64,000 nt of DNA from Neorhizobium galegae bv. officinalis. Its GTDB lineage: Bacteria; Pseudomonadota; Alphaproteobacteria; Rhizobiales; Rhizobiaceae. Where the stretch lies: positions 124,001 to 188,000 of the forward strand of contig CCRI01000002.1 of NCBI GenBank assembly GCA_000985875.1, in the 5' to 3' direction. The position numbers and the translations under genes are program-made. The notes under the pieces were generated by a model. That model saw only the letters and a program-made list of their open reading frames with translations. It did not search any database and had not been told where the DNA came from. Positions 19,131-27,769 of the stretch are shown here, in pieces. How positions within the stretch are numbered: the first letter of the stretch is position 1; every line of letters begins with the position of its first letter.

Positions 19131-19160
19131 GTATGCAATTCATAGTCCACGCGTATACAT
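19131..19160. promoter_or_regulatory. Paired GntR-type boxes upstream of the CxxC gene
   Basis: GTATGCAA (19131-19138) and GTATACAT (19153-19160) lie 30-60 bases before the start at 19101, in the 88-bp gap after matB. They share the [T/A]TG[C/T]ATAC pattern, in reverse complement, with the pair upstream of matA. The repeat interval is 22 bp, two helical turns. This fits an FCD-type GntR operator and suggests the CxxC gene has its own promoter. Confidence 0.45.
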
Positions 19161-19189
19161 GAACCGTCAAGTCCTAAAATCACGATCGT

Positions 19190-20719
19190 TTATTTTGCGG
19201 TGGCTGCGGACTCGAAAACTCGGGAAAACTGATCACGGAGTATATTCTTCTGGACCTTGCCCATTGTGTTGCGCGGCAGTTCGGCCAGGAACGCCACCTT
19301 TTTCGGGCGTTTATAGCCGGCGAGCCGGCCGTCGAGCGCCTTGATGACCTCCTGTTCGGTCAATTTCACACCCGGTTTCAGGACGATCGCGGCAATGATG
19401 CCCTCGCCGAAATCCGCATGCGTGACCCCAAAGACGGCGCTTTCGATGACGCCTGGCATGGCGTCGATCTCCATCTCCACCTCTTTCGGGTATACATTAT
19501 AGCCGCCGGTGATGATGAGGTCCTTGCCGCGGCCGACGATATGCAGGTAGCCGTCGGAGTCGACCTTGCCGAGATCGCCGGTGATGAAGAAGCCGTCCTT
19601 TCGGAATTCAGCTGCGGTCTTTTCCGGCATGCGCCAATAGCCCGAAAACACATTGGGGCCTCGTACCTCGATCATGCCGATCTCCTCGGTGCCGAGGGAG
19701 GCGCCGGTTTCCGGGTCGGTGATGCGCACCTGAACCCCCGGCAGCGGAAAGCCGACCGTGCCGGCGACGCGCCGACCGTCATAGGGGTTGGAGGTGTTCA
19801 TATTGGTTTCGGTCATGCCGTAGCGTTCGAGAATGGCGTGGCCGGTGCGCGCCAGCCATTCCTCGTGGGTCTCGGCCAGAAGCGGCGCCGAGCCGGAGAC
19901 GAACAGGCGCATATGGGCGGTGCTATCCCTGTTCAGCCCCGAGTGCTGCAGCAGGCGGGTGTAGAAGGTCGGCACGCCCATCAGCGCGGTCGCCTGCGGC
20001 ATCGCCTCCATGATCTTGCTCGGATCGAATTTCGCCTGGAAAATCATCGAGGCGCGCGCGGCGAGCACCACGTTGGTGGCGACGAACAGCCCGTGTGTGT
20101 GGAAGATCGGCAGCGCGTGGATCAGCACATCCTTATTCGTGAAGCGCCAGCTTTCGACCAGCGCCGTCGCGTTCGACAGAAGATTGTCATGACTGAGCAT
20201 GGCGCCCTTGGAACGCCCCGTCGTGCCGGACGTGTAGAGGATCGCGGCAATATCCGCCCCTCCCCGCGCCGAGGTTTTAGCAATCGACGTGGCGACAGCG
20301 GCCGCGTCGGTGAGCGTCCCCTGGCCCACCGGGTCGAGCGTCAGGATTTTCGCACCGGCCGCCTTGGCAATCGGCTGCAGAGCCTCGAGTTTCGAAGGAT
20401 CGCAGACGAAGATCGCGGGCTCGGCGTCGGTCAGGAAATATTCGATTTCCGCTGGTGTATAGGCGATGTTGAGCGGCAGATAGATGCCGCCGGCCCTGAC
20501 TGTCGCAAGATAAAGCGCCAAAGCCGCGACCGACTTTTCCGCCTGGACGGCGACCCGGTCACCCGGCTGCAGGCCGGCTTCGAGAAGCGCGCCGGCCAGC
20601 CGCGCGCATTGTTCGGCGAAGGCGCGGTAGCTCATCGTGCCGGCGGTTTCGTCCGTCAGGAGCAGCCGGTCCTCCCGGTCGAGCCCGCCGAGCAGCGCGT
20701 CGTAGAGATTACCAGCCAT
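19190..20719 (-). CDS. matB: Malonyl-CoA synthetase
   Basis: The 509-aa acyl-adenylating enzyme has ILYTSGTTGRSKGAMLSH (A3, ATP binding) near residue 165, ERYGMTETNM, TGDLGKVDSDGYLHIVGR and the catalytic-lysine tail PRNTMGKVQKNILR. MatB activates malonate with CoA and ATP. The assignment to malonate rests on overall resemblance and on the adjoining malonyl-CoA decarboxylase gene. GGAGG is 7 bases from the ATG at 20719, which overlaps the decarboxylase stop as TGATG. A TTG one codon earlier is not needed. Confidence 0.9.
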   Translation of the reverse strand: MAGNLYDALLGGLDREDRLLLTDETAGTMSYRAFAEQCARLAGALLEAGLQPGDRVAVQAEKSVAALALYLATVRAGGIYLPLNIAYTPAEIEYFLTDAEPAIFVCDPSKLEALQPIAKAAGAKILTLDPVGQGTLTDAAAVATSIAKTSARGGADIAAILYTSGTTGRSKGAMLSHDNLLSNATALVESWRFTNKDVLIHALPIFHTHGLFVATNVVLAARASMIFQAKFDPSKIMEAMPQATALMGVPTFYTRLLQHSGLNRDSTAHMRLFVSGSAPLLAETHEEWLARTGHAILERYGMTETNMNTSNPYDGRRVAGTVGFPLPGVQVRITDPETGASLGTEEIGMIEVRGPNVFSGYWRMPEKTAAEFRKDGFFITGDLGKVDSDGYLHIVGRGKDLIITGGYNVYPKEVEMEIDAMPGVIESAVFGVTHADFGEGIIAAIVLKPGVKLTEQEVIKALDGRLAGYKRPKKVAFLAELPRNTMGKVQKNILRDQFSRVFESAATAK

Positions 20720-22092
20720 CAAAATACCTCCTGGGAAACCGGTTGGGCCAGTTTGCGCAGCGCCGGCGTGGCTGCGATATGGCCATTTTCGGCATAGGCC
20801 TCGTGGTTCTTCTCGATCTCGCCGAGCCGGTAGCGATAGTTGACCATCAGGCCGTAGGACTGGCGCATGCCTTTTGGCGATCGATCACCGAGGAAGTTGA
20901 GCCGTTCGGCCTGGGCGCCGTTGCCAAGATGGAACCGCGCCACCGGATCCACCGGCCGGCCATTGCCACGCCGGACGTTCAACAGGTAATGCGCTCCGAG
21001 CGGCAGCATGGCGCGCTGGATCTGGTCCAGTTGCTGCTCGCCGGCCGATGACCAATCACCTTCAAGCCGCGCGACAAGCCGCTGCTTTTCTTGGGCAATC
21101 TCTTCGCTGTCGGTCACGCGGCTTTCGCCACGCAGCCAGGCCCCGAAGCCCGGGATGGGAGAAAGCGTCACGAAATTTTCAAGCCGCGGAAGGTCGCGCT
21201 TCAGATCGTTCACCACCTGCTTGATCAGGAAATTGCCGAGCGAAATGCCGGCAAGGCCGCGCTGGCAGTTGGAAATCGAATAGAACACCGCCGTCGTCGC
21301 CTGCTGCACGTCCAGCGGCTGGCGGTCTCGGGCGAGAAGCGCATCGACCGAGGCCGGCAGATGATCGGTCAGCGCCACCTCGACGAAGATCAACGGCTCG
21401 TCTTCCAATTGCGGATGGAAGAAACCGAAACAACGGCGGTCGGCCGGTGCCAGCCGCCGGCGCAGATCGTCCCAGCCGTCGATATCGTGCACGGCCTCAT
21501 AGCGGATCAGCGCCTCCAGGATATTGGCGGGCGTGGTCCAGTCGATCGATCGCAACATCAGGAAGCCCCGGTTGAACCATGAGGAGAAGAGATGGCAGAA
21601 ATCGAGGTCGACCGGCTGCAGCGCCGGTTCCTTGGACAGCATGTCCATCAGGTGTTCGCGCATCTCGACCAGCGTCGCAGTGCCTCGCTTGGCGAAATTG
21701 ATGCGGCGGAAAAGCTCCTGCCGGCGCGGTTCGGCCGTCTCGTGCAGCCTTGCAATATTCTGAGCGCTCGGCTCAGTGTTATAGGCGGCCGCCGCGGCAT
21801 CGAGGGCCGTGCGATCGGGACCGAAACGATCCAGAAGCGCGCGCATGAAGACGACACGGTCCGGGGCGCTCGCCTGTCTGTAGGCTTCGAGGAAGGCTTC
21901 GGCGAGGATGGCACCTGAAACTTCGCCGCGGCGCGACAGAATCATCTCGGCAAGGCCGGTAAGGTCGCGGTTCTGCACGGGCGGCGACGAGAGGCCGAAC
22001 AAGGCCCGGCCGCGGCCGGACAAGGACTGGATCAGCTCGCCGATAAACGGTGGAGCGTCCCACCAGCCAAAAACTGGATCCCTGCTGCTCAT
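20719..22092 (-). CDS. matA: Malonyl-CoA decarboxylase
   Basis: The 457-aa product has the decarboxylase layout: a helical N-terminal domain to about residue 190 and a GNAT-like catalytic domain with VFYSISNCQRGLAGISLGNF, FVTLSPIPGFGAWL (catalytic Ser region) and AHYLLNVRR (catalytic His region). It converts malonyl-CoA to acetyl-CoA and CO2 and, with MatB, completes malonate use. AGGAGA precedes the ATG. No MatC-type malonate carrier is present; the ABC transporter at 11685-15650 might replace it. Confidence 0.92.
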   Translation of the reverse strand: MSSRDPVFGWWDAPPFIGELIQSLSGRGRALFGLSSPPVQNRDLTGLAEMILSRRGEVSGAILAEAFLEAYRQASAPDRVVFMRALLDRFGPDRTALDAAAAAYNTEPSAQNIARLHETAEPRRQELFRRINFAKRGTATLVEMREHLMDMLSKEPALQPVDLDFCHLFSSWFNRGFLMLRSIDWTTPANILEALIRYEAVHDIDGWDDLRRRLAPADRRCFGFFHPQLEDEPLIFVEVALTDHLPASVDALLARDRQPLDVQQATTAVFYSISNCQRGLAGISLGNFLIKQVVNDLKRDLPRLENFVTLSPIPGFGAWLRGESRVTDSEEIAQEKQRLVARLEGDWSSAGEQQLDQIQRAMLPLGAHYLLNVRRGNGRPVDPVARFHLGNGAQAERLNFLGDRSPKGMRQSYGLMVNYRYRLGEIEKNHEAYAENGHIAATPALRKLAQPVSQEVF

Positions 22093-22113
22093 CTCTTTTC
22101 TCCTACCCGTTCA

Positions 22114-22144
22114 TTGCATACAGCAGATAGAGGATCGTATGCAA
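22114..22144. promoter_or_regulatory. Inverted TTGCATAC boxes upstream of matA
   Basis: TTGCATAC (22114-22121) and GTATGCAA (22137-22144) form an 8-bp perfect inverted repeat with a 15-bp spacer, 22-52 bases before the matA start. The same half-site recurs before the CxxC gene at 17434-19101. This is a plausible operator for the GntR/FCD regulator at 15763-16452. Confidence 0.5.
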
Positions 22145-22174
22145 GCTGCGGCATGAGACTTGCCGCCTTCGGGC

Positions 22175-23389
22175 CTATTCCATTGCGAGGATCAGGTTGC
22201 GTACGACAGGATAGATTTCCTTCTCCCAGCGGCGGCCGCTGAAGACGCCGTAATGTCCGACATTGGCCTGCAGGTGGTGGCGTCGCAGATGCGGCCGCAG
22301 CGAATGACAGAGGTCGTGGGCGGCGGAGGTCTGGCCGAGCCCGCAGATATCATCGCGTCCGCCCTCGACGGTCAGAAGCGCCGTGGCGTGGATGTGGTTG
22401 GGATCCACCTTCCGGCCATGATGGGTGTAGGTGCCGTTCGCGAGCTCCGCCCTCTGGAAGACGCGATCGATCGTCTCGATGTAGAATTCCTCGGTCATGT
22501 CCAGCACGGCGAAATATTCGTCGTAGAAATGCTTGATCTTGTTCGCCTCGGCCGTCTCGCCCTTGGCGAGATGGCCGTAGAGCTTGCGATGCGCCTCCAC
22601 ATGCCGCTCCATGTTCATGCTCATGAAGGCGACGAGTTGCAGGAAGCCCGGATAGACGCGCCGTCCGCTACCCGGAAAGCCCATCGGAACACCGGTGATC
22701 AGCTCGCTCTTGAACCAGGACAGCGGCTTGGAGACGGCCAGTTCGTTGACCTTGGTCGGGCTCTCGCGGGTATCGACCGGTCCGGCCATCAGCGTCATGG
22801 TGCGCGGGGTCGCCGGGTTCCTTGCCTCCGACATCACGGCGACCGCGACGAGCGCCTGGACGCAGGGCTGGCAGACGGCGAGGATGTGGCCGCGCGGTCC
22901 GATTTCCTCCAGGAAACGAATAATATAATCGACATAGTCGTCCATGCCGAAGCGGCCGGCGGCCGTGGAAACGTCCCGCGCATTGGCCCAGTCGGTGACA
23001 TAGACGTCATGATCCTTCAACAGCGTCTGGACCGTGCCGCGCAGGAGTGTCGCGAAATGGCCCGACAGCGGCGCGACCACCAGCACCCGAGGGCGGGGCG
23101 TATCGACATCGGCCACGAAATGCAGCAGGCGGCCGAAGGGCAAGTCGAGCGCCGTTTCCACCGCAATCGGCACGTCGCGATTGCCGATCGTGACGGAGGT
23201 AATCTCGAATTCCGGCCGCTCATGGGTGATCTTGAAGCGCGACATCAGTTCGAGTGCGGCGGCCGCATGTCGGCCCATCTCGCTTCCCGCACCGAAAAAC
23301 AGGGTGGAGGACATCAGTTGCAGGCGTCGGGCCATATCCCGCATCGGGGCGAGGATGTCGTCCTGGAATTGATAGGCCTGGTAGAGCAT
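22175..23389 (-). CDS. phaZ: Intracellular poly(3-hydroxybutyrate) depolymerase
   Basis: The 404-aa product belongs to the intracellular PHB depolymerase family, alpha/beta hydrolases without a signal peptide. The nucleophile elbow has cysteine instead of serine: A-V-C173-Q-P-C176, as in the Ralstonia PhaZa1 type. Late HHGRKVDPNHIHATALLTVE and SGRRWEKEIYPVVR segments, the latter close to the catalytic histidine in VGHYGVFSG, are family features. It mobilises stored PHB to 3-hydroxybutyrate oligomers. The gene stands alone, upstream of no obvious partner, with a weak SD. Confidence 0.9.
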   Translation of the reverse strand: MLYQAYQFQDDILAPMRDMARRLQLMSSTLFFGAGSEMGRHAAAALELMSRFKITHERPEFEITSVTIGNRDVPIAVETALDLPFGRLLHFVADVDTPRPRVLVVAPLSGHFATLLRGTVQTLLKDHDVYVTDWANARDVSTAAGRFGMDDYVDYIIRFLEEIGPRGHILAVCQPCVQALVAVAVMSEARNPATPRTMTLMAGPVDTRESPTKVNELAVSKPLSWFKSELITGVPMGFPGSGRRVYPGFLQLVAFMSMNMERHVEAHRKLYGHLAKGETAEANKIKHFYDEYFAVLDMTEEFYIETIDRVFQRAELANGTYTHHGRKVDPNHIHATALLTVEGGRDDICGLGQTSAAHDLCHSLRPHLRRHHLQANVGHYGVFSGRRWEKEIYPVVRNLILAME

Positions 23390-23505
23390 GAACGGACCCC
23401 CGCGCCGCTAAAATGCGGCAGTGCAAAAATGCTAGTGCAATATGTCTCGCGATGCGAGAAGATTGTAAGCGACAAGTATGATTGTCCGGCAAGGGTTGAA
23501 AACTG

Positions 23506-24159
23506 ATGACGCAGGCGGCACTGACGATCTCTTCGAAAAACTATTCCTCCTGGTCGCTGCGGGGCTGGCTCCTATGCCGCATGGCAGGTCTTGATTTCGA
23601 GGAAGTGCTGGTCGAGATGAATGACGACGCGCGCCAGGAATTGCTACTTCTGTCGCCCTCCGTGCTGGTGCCGCGGCTGACCCATAACGACGTCACTGTC
23701 TGGGATACGCTGGCGATCGCCGAATATCTGAACGAGGTCACGCCTGATGCCGGTCTCTGGCCGGTCGACATCGCCGACCGCGCCCGCTGTCGCGCGGTTT
23801 CGGGGGAAATGCATTCGGGCTTCCACAATCTCCGTTCCGCCCTGCCGATGAACCTCAAGGCACGGCACGAGCGGTTCAAGATCTTTTCGGGCGCCCGGCC
23901 GGATGTCGAGCGGGTCAAGACGATCTGGGCGGAGTGCCTGGAGGCAAGCGGCGGTCCATGGCTGTTCGGCGAAAATCCGACCGTGGCGGATGCCATGTAT
24001 GCGCCGGTCTGCAGCCGTTTCCGCACCTACGCGGTCGAGCTTGAACCGAAGCTGGCGGCTTATGCGGAGATGGTCCTTGCCTGGCCGCTGATGCTGGAAT
24101 GGACGGAGGGGGCTCTTGCGGAACCCGACGAAATCGTCGAGTTGGAAGTGGAATTCTAA
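23506..24159 (+). CDS. Glutathione S-transferase
   Basis: The 217-aa cytoplasmic protein has a GST N-terminal thioredoxin-like domain (TISSKNYSSWSLRGWLLC, with the SNYSS-type serine region, and VLVPRLTHNDVTVWDTLAIAEYL) and an all-helical C-terminal half with GPWLFGENPTVADAMYAPV. It probably conjugates or binds glutathione; the substrate is unknown. The gene lies 24 bases before kynA and could share its transcript. The SD is poor. Confidence 0.87.
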   Translation: MTQAALTISSKNYSSWSLRGWLLCRMAGLDFEEVLVEMNDDARQELLLLSPSVLVPRLTHNDVTVWDTLAIAEYLNEVTPDAGLWPVDIADRARCRAVSGEMHSGFHNLRSALPMNLKARHERFKIFSGARPDVERVKTIWAECLEASGGPWLFGENPTVADAMYAPVCSRFRTYAVELEPKLAAYAEMVLAWPLMLEWTEGALAEPDEIVELEVEF

Positions 24160-24183
24160 GCGGCGGAAGACATATCGGACATC

Positions 24184-25023
24184 ATGAGCTCGAAACCCTA
24201 CGATCCCAGCGCCGATGGCGCGGAAATGTCCTTCCGCGAGAAGATGTCCTATTCCGACTACCTGCATCTCGAAAAGGTGCTCGACGCGCAGGCGCCGATT
24301 TCGGCGGCGCATGACGAACTGCTGTTCATCATCCAGCACCAGACGTCGGAACTGTGGATGAAGCTTGCGATCCACGAGATCACTTCGGCAATCTCGGCGA
24401 TCCGCGACGACAATCCGCAGCCGGCCTTCAAGATGCTCAGCCGCGTCGCCCGCATCTTCGAGCAGTTGAACAATGCCTGGGATGTGCTGCGCACCATGAC
24501 GCCGAGCGAATACACCGAATTCCGCGCCTCGCTTGGCCAGTCGTCCGGTTTCCAGTCCTATCAGTATCGGGCGATCGAGTTCCTTGCCGGCAACCGCAAT
24601 CTCGCGATGCTCGGCCCGCATACGCATCGGCCCGACATCATCGAGATGCTGGAAGGCATTCTCGCCCGCCCGAGCCTTTACGACGAGGCGCTGATGCTGC
24701 TTGCCCGGCGCGGGTTCGATATCGGCGGGGACGCGGCGAGAGCCGATTGGCGCACAAAACGCAGCGAGAACGAGCAGGTGCTGGAGGCCTGGAAACAGGT
24801 CTATGGCGCGCCCGGCACCTATTGGGAGCTTTACGAACTCGCCGAAAAGCTGGTCGATTTCGAGGACTATTTCCGCCGTTGGCGATTCAATCACGTCACC
24901 ACGGTGGAACGGGTGATCGGCTTCAAGCGCGGCACCGGCGGCACCTCGGGAACGTCCTATCTCAAGAAGATGCTGGAAGTCGAACTGTTCCCCGAACTCT
25001 GGCGGGTGCGCACCGTCCTGTAA
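24184..25023 (+). CDS. kynA: Tryptophan 2,3-dioxygenase
   Basis: The 279-aa heme enzyme is easily recognised: [56 protein letters not shown] and the C-terminal [18 protein letters not shown] loop. It opens the indole ring of tryptophan to give N-formylkynurenine, the first step of the kynurenine pathway. No kynB or kynU lies nearby. The start could also be Met15 (MSFREKMSY), but the longer frame is usual in alphaproteobacteria. Confidence 0.93.
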   Translation: MSSKPYDPSADGAEMSFREKMSYSDYLHLEKVLDAQAPISAAHDELLFIIQHQTSELWMKLAIHEITSAISAIRDDNPQPAFKMLSRVARIFEQLNNAWDVLRTMTPSEYTEFRASLGQSSGFQSYQYRAIEFLAGNRNLAMLGPHTHRPDIIEMLEGILARPSLYDEALMLLARRGFDIGGDAARADWRTKRSENEQVLEAWKQVYGAPGTYWELYELAEKLVDFEDYFRRWRFNHVTTVERVIGFKRGTGGTSGTSYLKKMLEVELFPELWRVRTVL

Positions 25024-25096
25024 GCTGCGCGCGGCTGGGAGCGCCGGTTGGTGATCTTCTTGAGCCGGGTTATGCTGGCTCGAACGCGAGGAGCCG

Positions 25097-25933
25097 ATGC
25101 GAGCGAAGGGACGAAACGGATTTCGGATGTTTCGATGCGGCATGACCGGCGTGCAGGCGGTCGTGGCCCGCTCCGACCACCATTTTTCCCGTCACACCCA
25201 CGACCAGTTCGGCATCGGCGTGATCGAGAGCGGAGCCCAGAAATCCGCAAGCGGACGCGGTCCGGTGGAAGCCGGGCCGGGCGACGTCATCACTGTCAAC
25301 CCCGGTGAAGTGCATGACGGCGCGCCAATCGGCGATGGGGGCCGTTTCTGGCAGATGCTCTATTTCGATCCGGATGTGATAACCGGCGCGGTCGCGGATA
25401 TCCGCCAGGGCCAGCCCGGCGAGTTCGAATTTGCCGATCCGGTGCTGCGGCAACCGCCGCAGGCCGCGACGATGCGGCAGCTCTTCGCCGAGATGATCGC
25501 CGAGCAAGCGGGCGCCGAACTCCGCCGCCAGGAACTGCTGCTGACGTTGCTGGCCGAGGTGATGCGGGAGGCGCCGGAGCCGAAAGCGGTGCCGCGAGGG
25601 GTCCGGGCAGCGCGCGAGCGGATTGATGACGATCCGACCGAAGCGGTCAGCCTTGCCGATCTGGCAGGCCTCGCCGGCATCAACCAGTTCCAGCTCCTGC
25701 GTGCTTTCGACAAGGCGATCGGCCTCACTCCGCATGCCTACCTGATCCAGCTGCGTGTCGAGCTGGCGCGAAAACTGATCGCTGGTGGGGCGGGGCTTGC
25801 GGAGGCGGCGCTTTCCAGCGGCTTTGCCGATCAGAGCCACATGACCCGCATCTTCACCCGCAGTTTCGGGCTTTCCCCGCGCATTTACGCGGTTTCCATA
25901 CGTTCGCGGCAGACGTCCAGCGGGCCTTGCTGA
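25097..25933 (+). CDS. AraC-family transcription regulator
   Basis: The 278-aa product has an N-terminal cupin-like AraC_binding domain (HTHDQFGIGVIESG near residue 33, then VEAGPGDVITVNPGEVHDG) and two C-terminal helix-turn-helix units (VSLADLAGLAGINQFQLLRAF and LAEAALSSGFADQSHMTRIF). It likely responds to an amino acid or small metabolite. GAGGAG lies close to the ATG at 25097; Met11 is an alternative. It follows kynA in the same direction but its targets are unknown. Confidence 0.88.
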   Translation: MRAKGRNGFRMFRCGMTGVQAVVARSDHHFSRHTHDQFGIGVIESGAQKSASGRGPVEAGPGDVITVNPGEVHDGAPIGDGGRFWQMLYFDPDVITGAVADIRQGQPGEFEFADPVLRQPPQAATMRQLFAEMIAEQAGAELRRQELLLTLLAEVMREAPEPKAVPRGVRAARERIDDDPTEAVSLADLAGLAGINQFQLLRAFDKAIGLTPHAYLIQLRVELARKLIAGGAGLAEAALSSGFADQSHMTRIFTRSFGLSPRIYAVSIRSRQTSSGPC

Positions 25934-25963
25934 GCAAAGCAGAGGCGCTTGCCCTCTGTTGCT
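25933..25963 (+). terminator. Hairpin just after the AraC gene
   Basis: AGCAAAGCAGAGG and CCTCTGTTGCT pair over 11 bp with a 2-base bulge and a short loop, directly after the stop codon. No strong T-run follows, so terminator function is only suggested. Confidence 0.3.
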
Positions 25964-26018
25964 GGAGTGTTAGGCTCCGCGTTTCGGATATCCATCTGGC
26001 ACCGGGAGGGCGCAGACC

Positions 26019-26441
26019 ATGTCCGCATGCTTCAGATATATCGTCAACGATGTAAAGGCCGCGATCGATTTCTACACCGCACATCTTGGCTTCAGGCTCG
26101 AGATGCACCCTGCCCCGCCCTTCGCGGAAATCTCGCGTGGCGACATGCATCTTTATCTGTCCCAGCCGAACCCACGGGGTGGCGGTGGGGCGCCGATGCC
26201 GTCGGGAGAACAGCAGGCACCCGGTGGCTGGAACCGCATCCATCTCACGGTAGACGACCTGGACGGGACGGTCGGACGCCTGAAACTGGCCGGCTGCCGC
26301 TTCCGCAACGAGATCATCCAGGGGACGGGCGGGAAGCAGATTCTGTTGGAGGATCCGTCCGGAAACCTGATCGAACTGTTCGAGCCGAACACGCCCGCTT
26401 ATCGCGCGCCCGGCTCAGGCACCAAGACCGCCGGCGGTTGA
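26019..26441 (+). CDS. VOC-superfamily protein (glyoxalase/bleomycin-resistance fold)
   Basis: The 140-aa product has the VOC opening FRYIVNDVKAAIDFYTAHLG, the segment RIHLTVDDLDGTVGRLKLAG and the ending LLEDPSGNLIELFEP. Candidate metal ligands include His in RIHLTV and Glu in LIELFEP. These proteins are small metalloenzymes or binding proteins of varied function. GGGAGG is 9 bases before the ATG. It ends 16 bases from the convergent stop at 26458. Confidence 0.8.
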   Translation: MSACFRYIVNDVKAAIDFYTAHLGFRLEMHPAPPFAEISRGDMHLYLSQPNPRGGGGAPMPSGEQQAPGGWNRIHLTVDDLDGTVGRLKLAGCRFRNEIIQGTGGKQILLEDPSGNLIELFEPNTPAYRAPGSGTKTAGG

Positions 26442-26457
26442 CCGGCGGTCGGGGAAC

Positions 26458-26781
26458 TCAGGACAGCGCCAGATCGAAGACGTGATGATGGATATGGCCG
26501 TCGAACATGGCGAGCAGGCCCTTGGTCATGTCCCGGCTTTCGTAACGCACCGGTGATTCCAGGGCTGCGGCCAGTGCCTCCCGGCTTTCGTACATGGTCG
26601 ACAGCACCATCGGGTAGGACGGAGCGCCCTCGTCCCGCTCGATGTTATAGAGCACACGCACTTCCTTGATGCCCGGAAAGGCGAGCCACATCGGCATCAG
26701 CTTCTCTGCCACATAGGCCTTGAACGCCTCTTCCTGGCCGGCATGGATCGCGCCTTCAAAAAAGGCCTGACGGATGATCAT
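26458..26781 (-). CDS. Small EthD-like / dimeric alpha-beta barrel protein
   Basis: The 107-aa product (MIIRQAFFEGAIHAGQEEAF...) has the size and pattern of stress-responsive or EthD-like alpha-beta barrel proteins: an initial beta strand, a helix with KAYVAEKLMPMWLAFPG, and a histidine-rich end (GHIHHHVFDLALS). Its chemistry is unknown. It lies 14 bases behind the 2-hydroxyacid dehydrogenase gene as the last gene of the LacI-controlled amino-acid ABC operon, so it probably acts in the same pathway. Confidence 0.65.
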   Translation of the reverse strand: MIIRQAFFEGAIHAGQEEAFKAYVAEKLMPMWLAFPGIKEVRVLYNIERDEGAPSYPMVLSTMYESREALAAALESPVRYESRDMTKGLLAMFDGHIHHHVFDLALS

Positions 26782-26795
26782 GGTATTTTCTCTGT

Positions 26796-27731
26796 TCAAT
26801 TGACCGTGGTCGGCGGCTTTTCGCCGGCGAAATGCGCAGCGATGTTTGCAAGCACCAGCTCGCCCATGGCGACGCGGGTCTCGACCGTGGCGCTGCCCTG
26901 ATGCGGCATCAGCACCGTGTTCGGCGCGGTGAAGAAATCTTCGCGGATGCGCGGTTCGTCGAGATAGACATCGAGACCGGCTGCACCGATCGTGCCGTCG
27001 TTGAGGGCGGCGAGCAGCGCATTTTCGTCGACGACGCTGCCGCGGGCGATATTGATCAGGATACCCTTCGGTCCGAGCGCCTTCAGAACCTCTGCGTTGA
27101 CGATATCTTTCGTCTCGGCATTCGCCGCGACGATGACGCACAAAACGTCGCTATCTTCCGCCAGTGCGACCGGCGAGGCACAGGACTTCCAGGTCGTATC
27201 CTTGACCGGTGAGCGGTTCCAGAAGCGCACGTCCATGCCGAAGGCTTCGGCGCGGCGGCCAAAAGCCTTGCCGATCTGGCCGAGGCCGAGAATGCCGAGG
27301 CGCTTACCCTTCGGGCTGTTGCCGAGCGGGAAGTTTTCCTTGCCCCACTTGCCGGCGCGCACGAAGGCGTCGCCCTTGGCGATGTGGCGCAGCACGCCGA
27401 GCATCAGCGCAATGCCCATGTCGGCGACGTCATCGGTCAGCACGCCCGGCGTGGTGGTGACGTCGATATTGCGGCTGCGGGTGAATTTGAGGTCCACCTT
27501 GTCGGTGCCGACGCCGTTGATGGCGATGACGCCGAGCGCTGGCAGCTTCTCGATCCACTCGTTGGAGAGGCCGCTACCGCCGCCGGTCGCGACGGCGCGG
27601 ATATTCGGCAGCGCCGCTTCCAGCGTCTCCTTCTGCGCCGGATCGTACAGTCTGTGCACTGTATAGATGGCATCGAGCTGATCCTCGATGAACTGCATCA
27701 GCGGTTCCACAAGCAGGATATCTGGTTTCAT
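26796..27731 (-). CDS. D-2-hydroxyacid dehydrogenase (glyoxylate/hydroxypyruvate reductase type)
   Basis: The 311-aa enzyme has the Rossmann motif GILGLGQIGKAFGRRAEAFG near residue 147 and the catalytic triad of the family: Arg in INIARGSVVDE, Glu in YLDEPRIRE and His in LMPHQGSATVETR. It reduces a 2-keto acid or oxidises a 2-hydroxy acid with NAD(P)H. AAGGAG precedes the ATG. Its place in an amino-acid-type ABC operon suggests processing of an imported amino or hydroxy acid. Confidence 0.88.
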   Translation of the reverse strand: MKPDILLVEPLMQFIEDQLDAIYTVHRLYDPAQKETLEAALPNIRAVATGGGSGLSNEWIEKLPALGVIAINGVGTDKVDLKFTRSRNIDVTTTPGVLTDDVADMGIALMLGVLRHIAKGDAFVRAGKWGKENFPLGNSPKGKRLGILGLGQIGKAFGRRAEAFGMDVRFWNRSPVKDTTWKSCASPVALAEDSDVLCVIVAANAETKDIVNAEVLKALGPKGILINIARGSVVDENALLAALNDGTIGAAGLDVYLDEPRIREDFFTAPNTVLMPHQGSATVETRVAMGELVLANIAAHFAGEKPPTTVN

Positions 27732-27769
27732 GTCGGGAACTCCTTAATTTCAATGAGTGGCAGCAGCGT

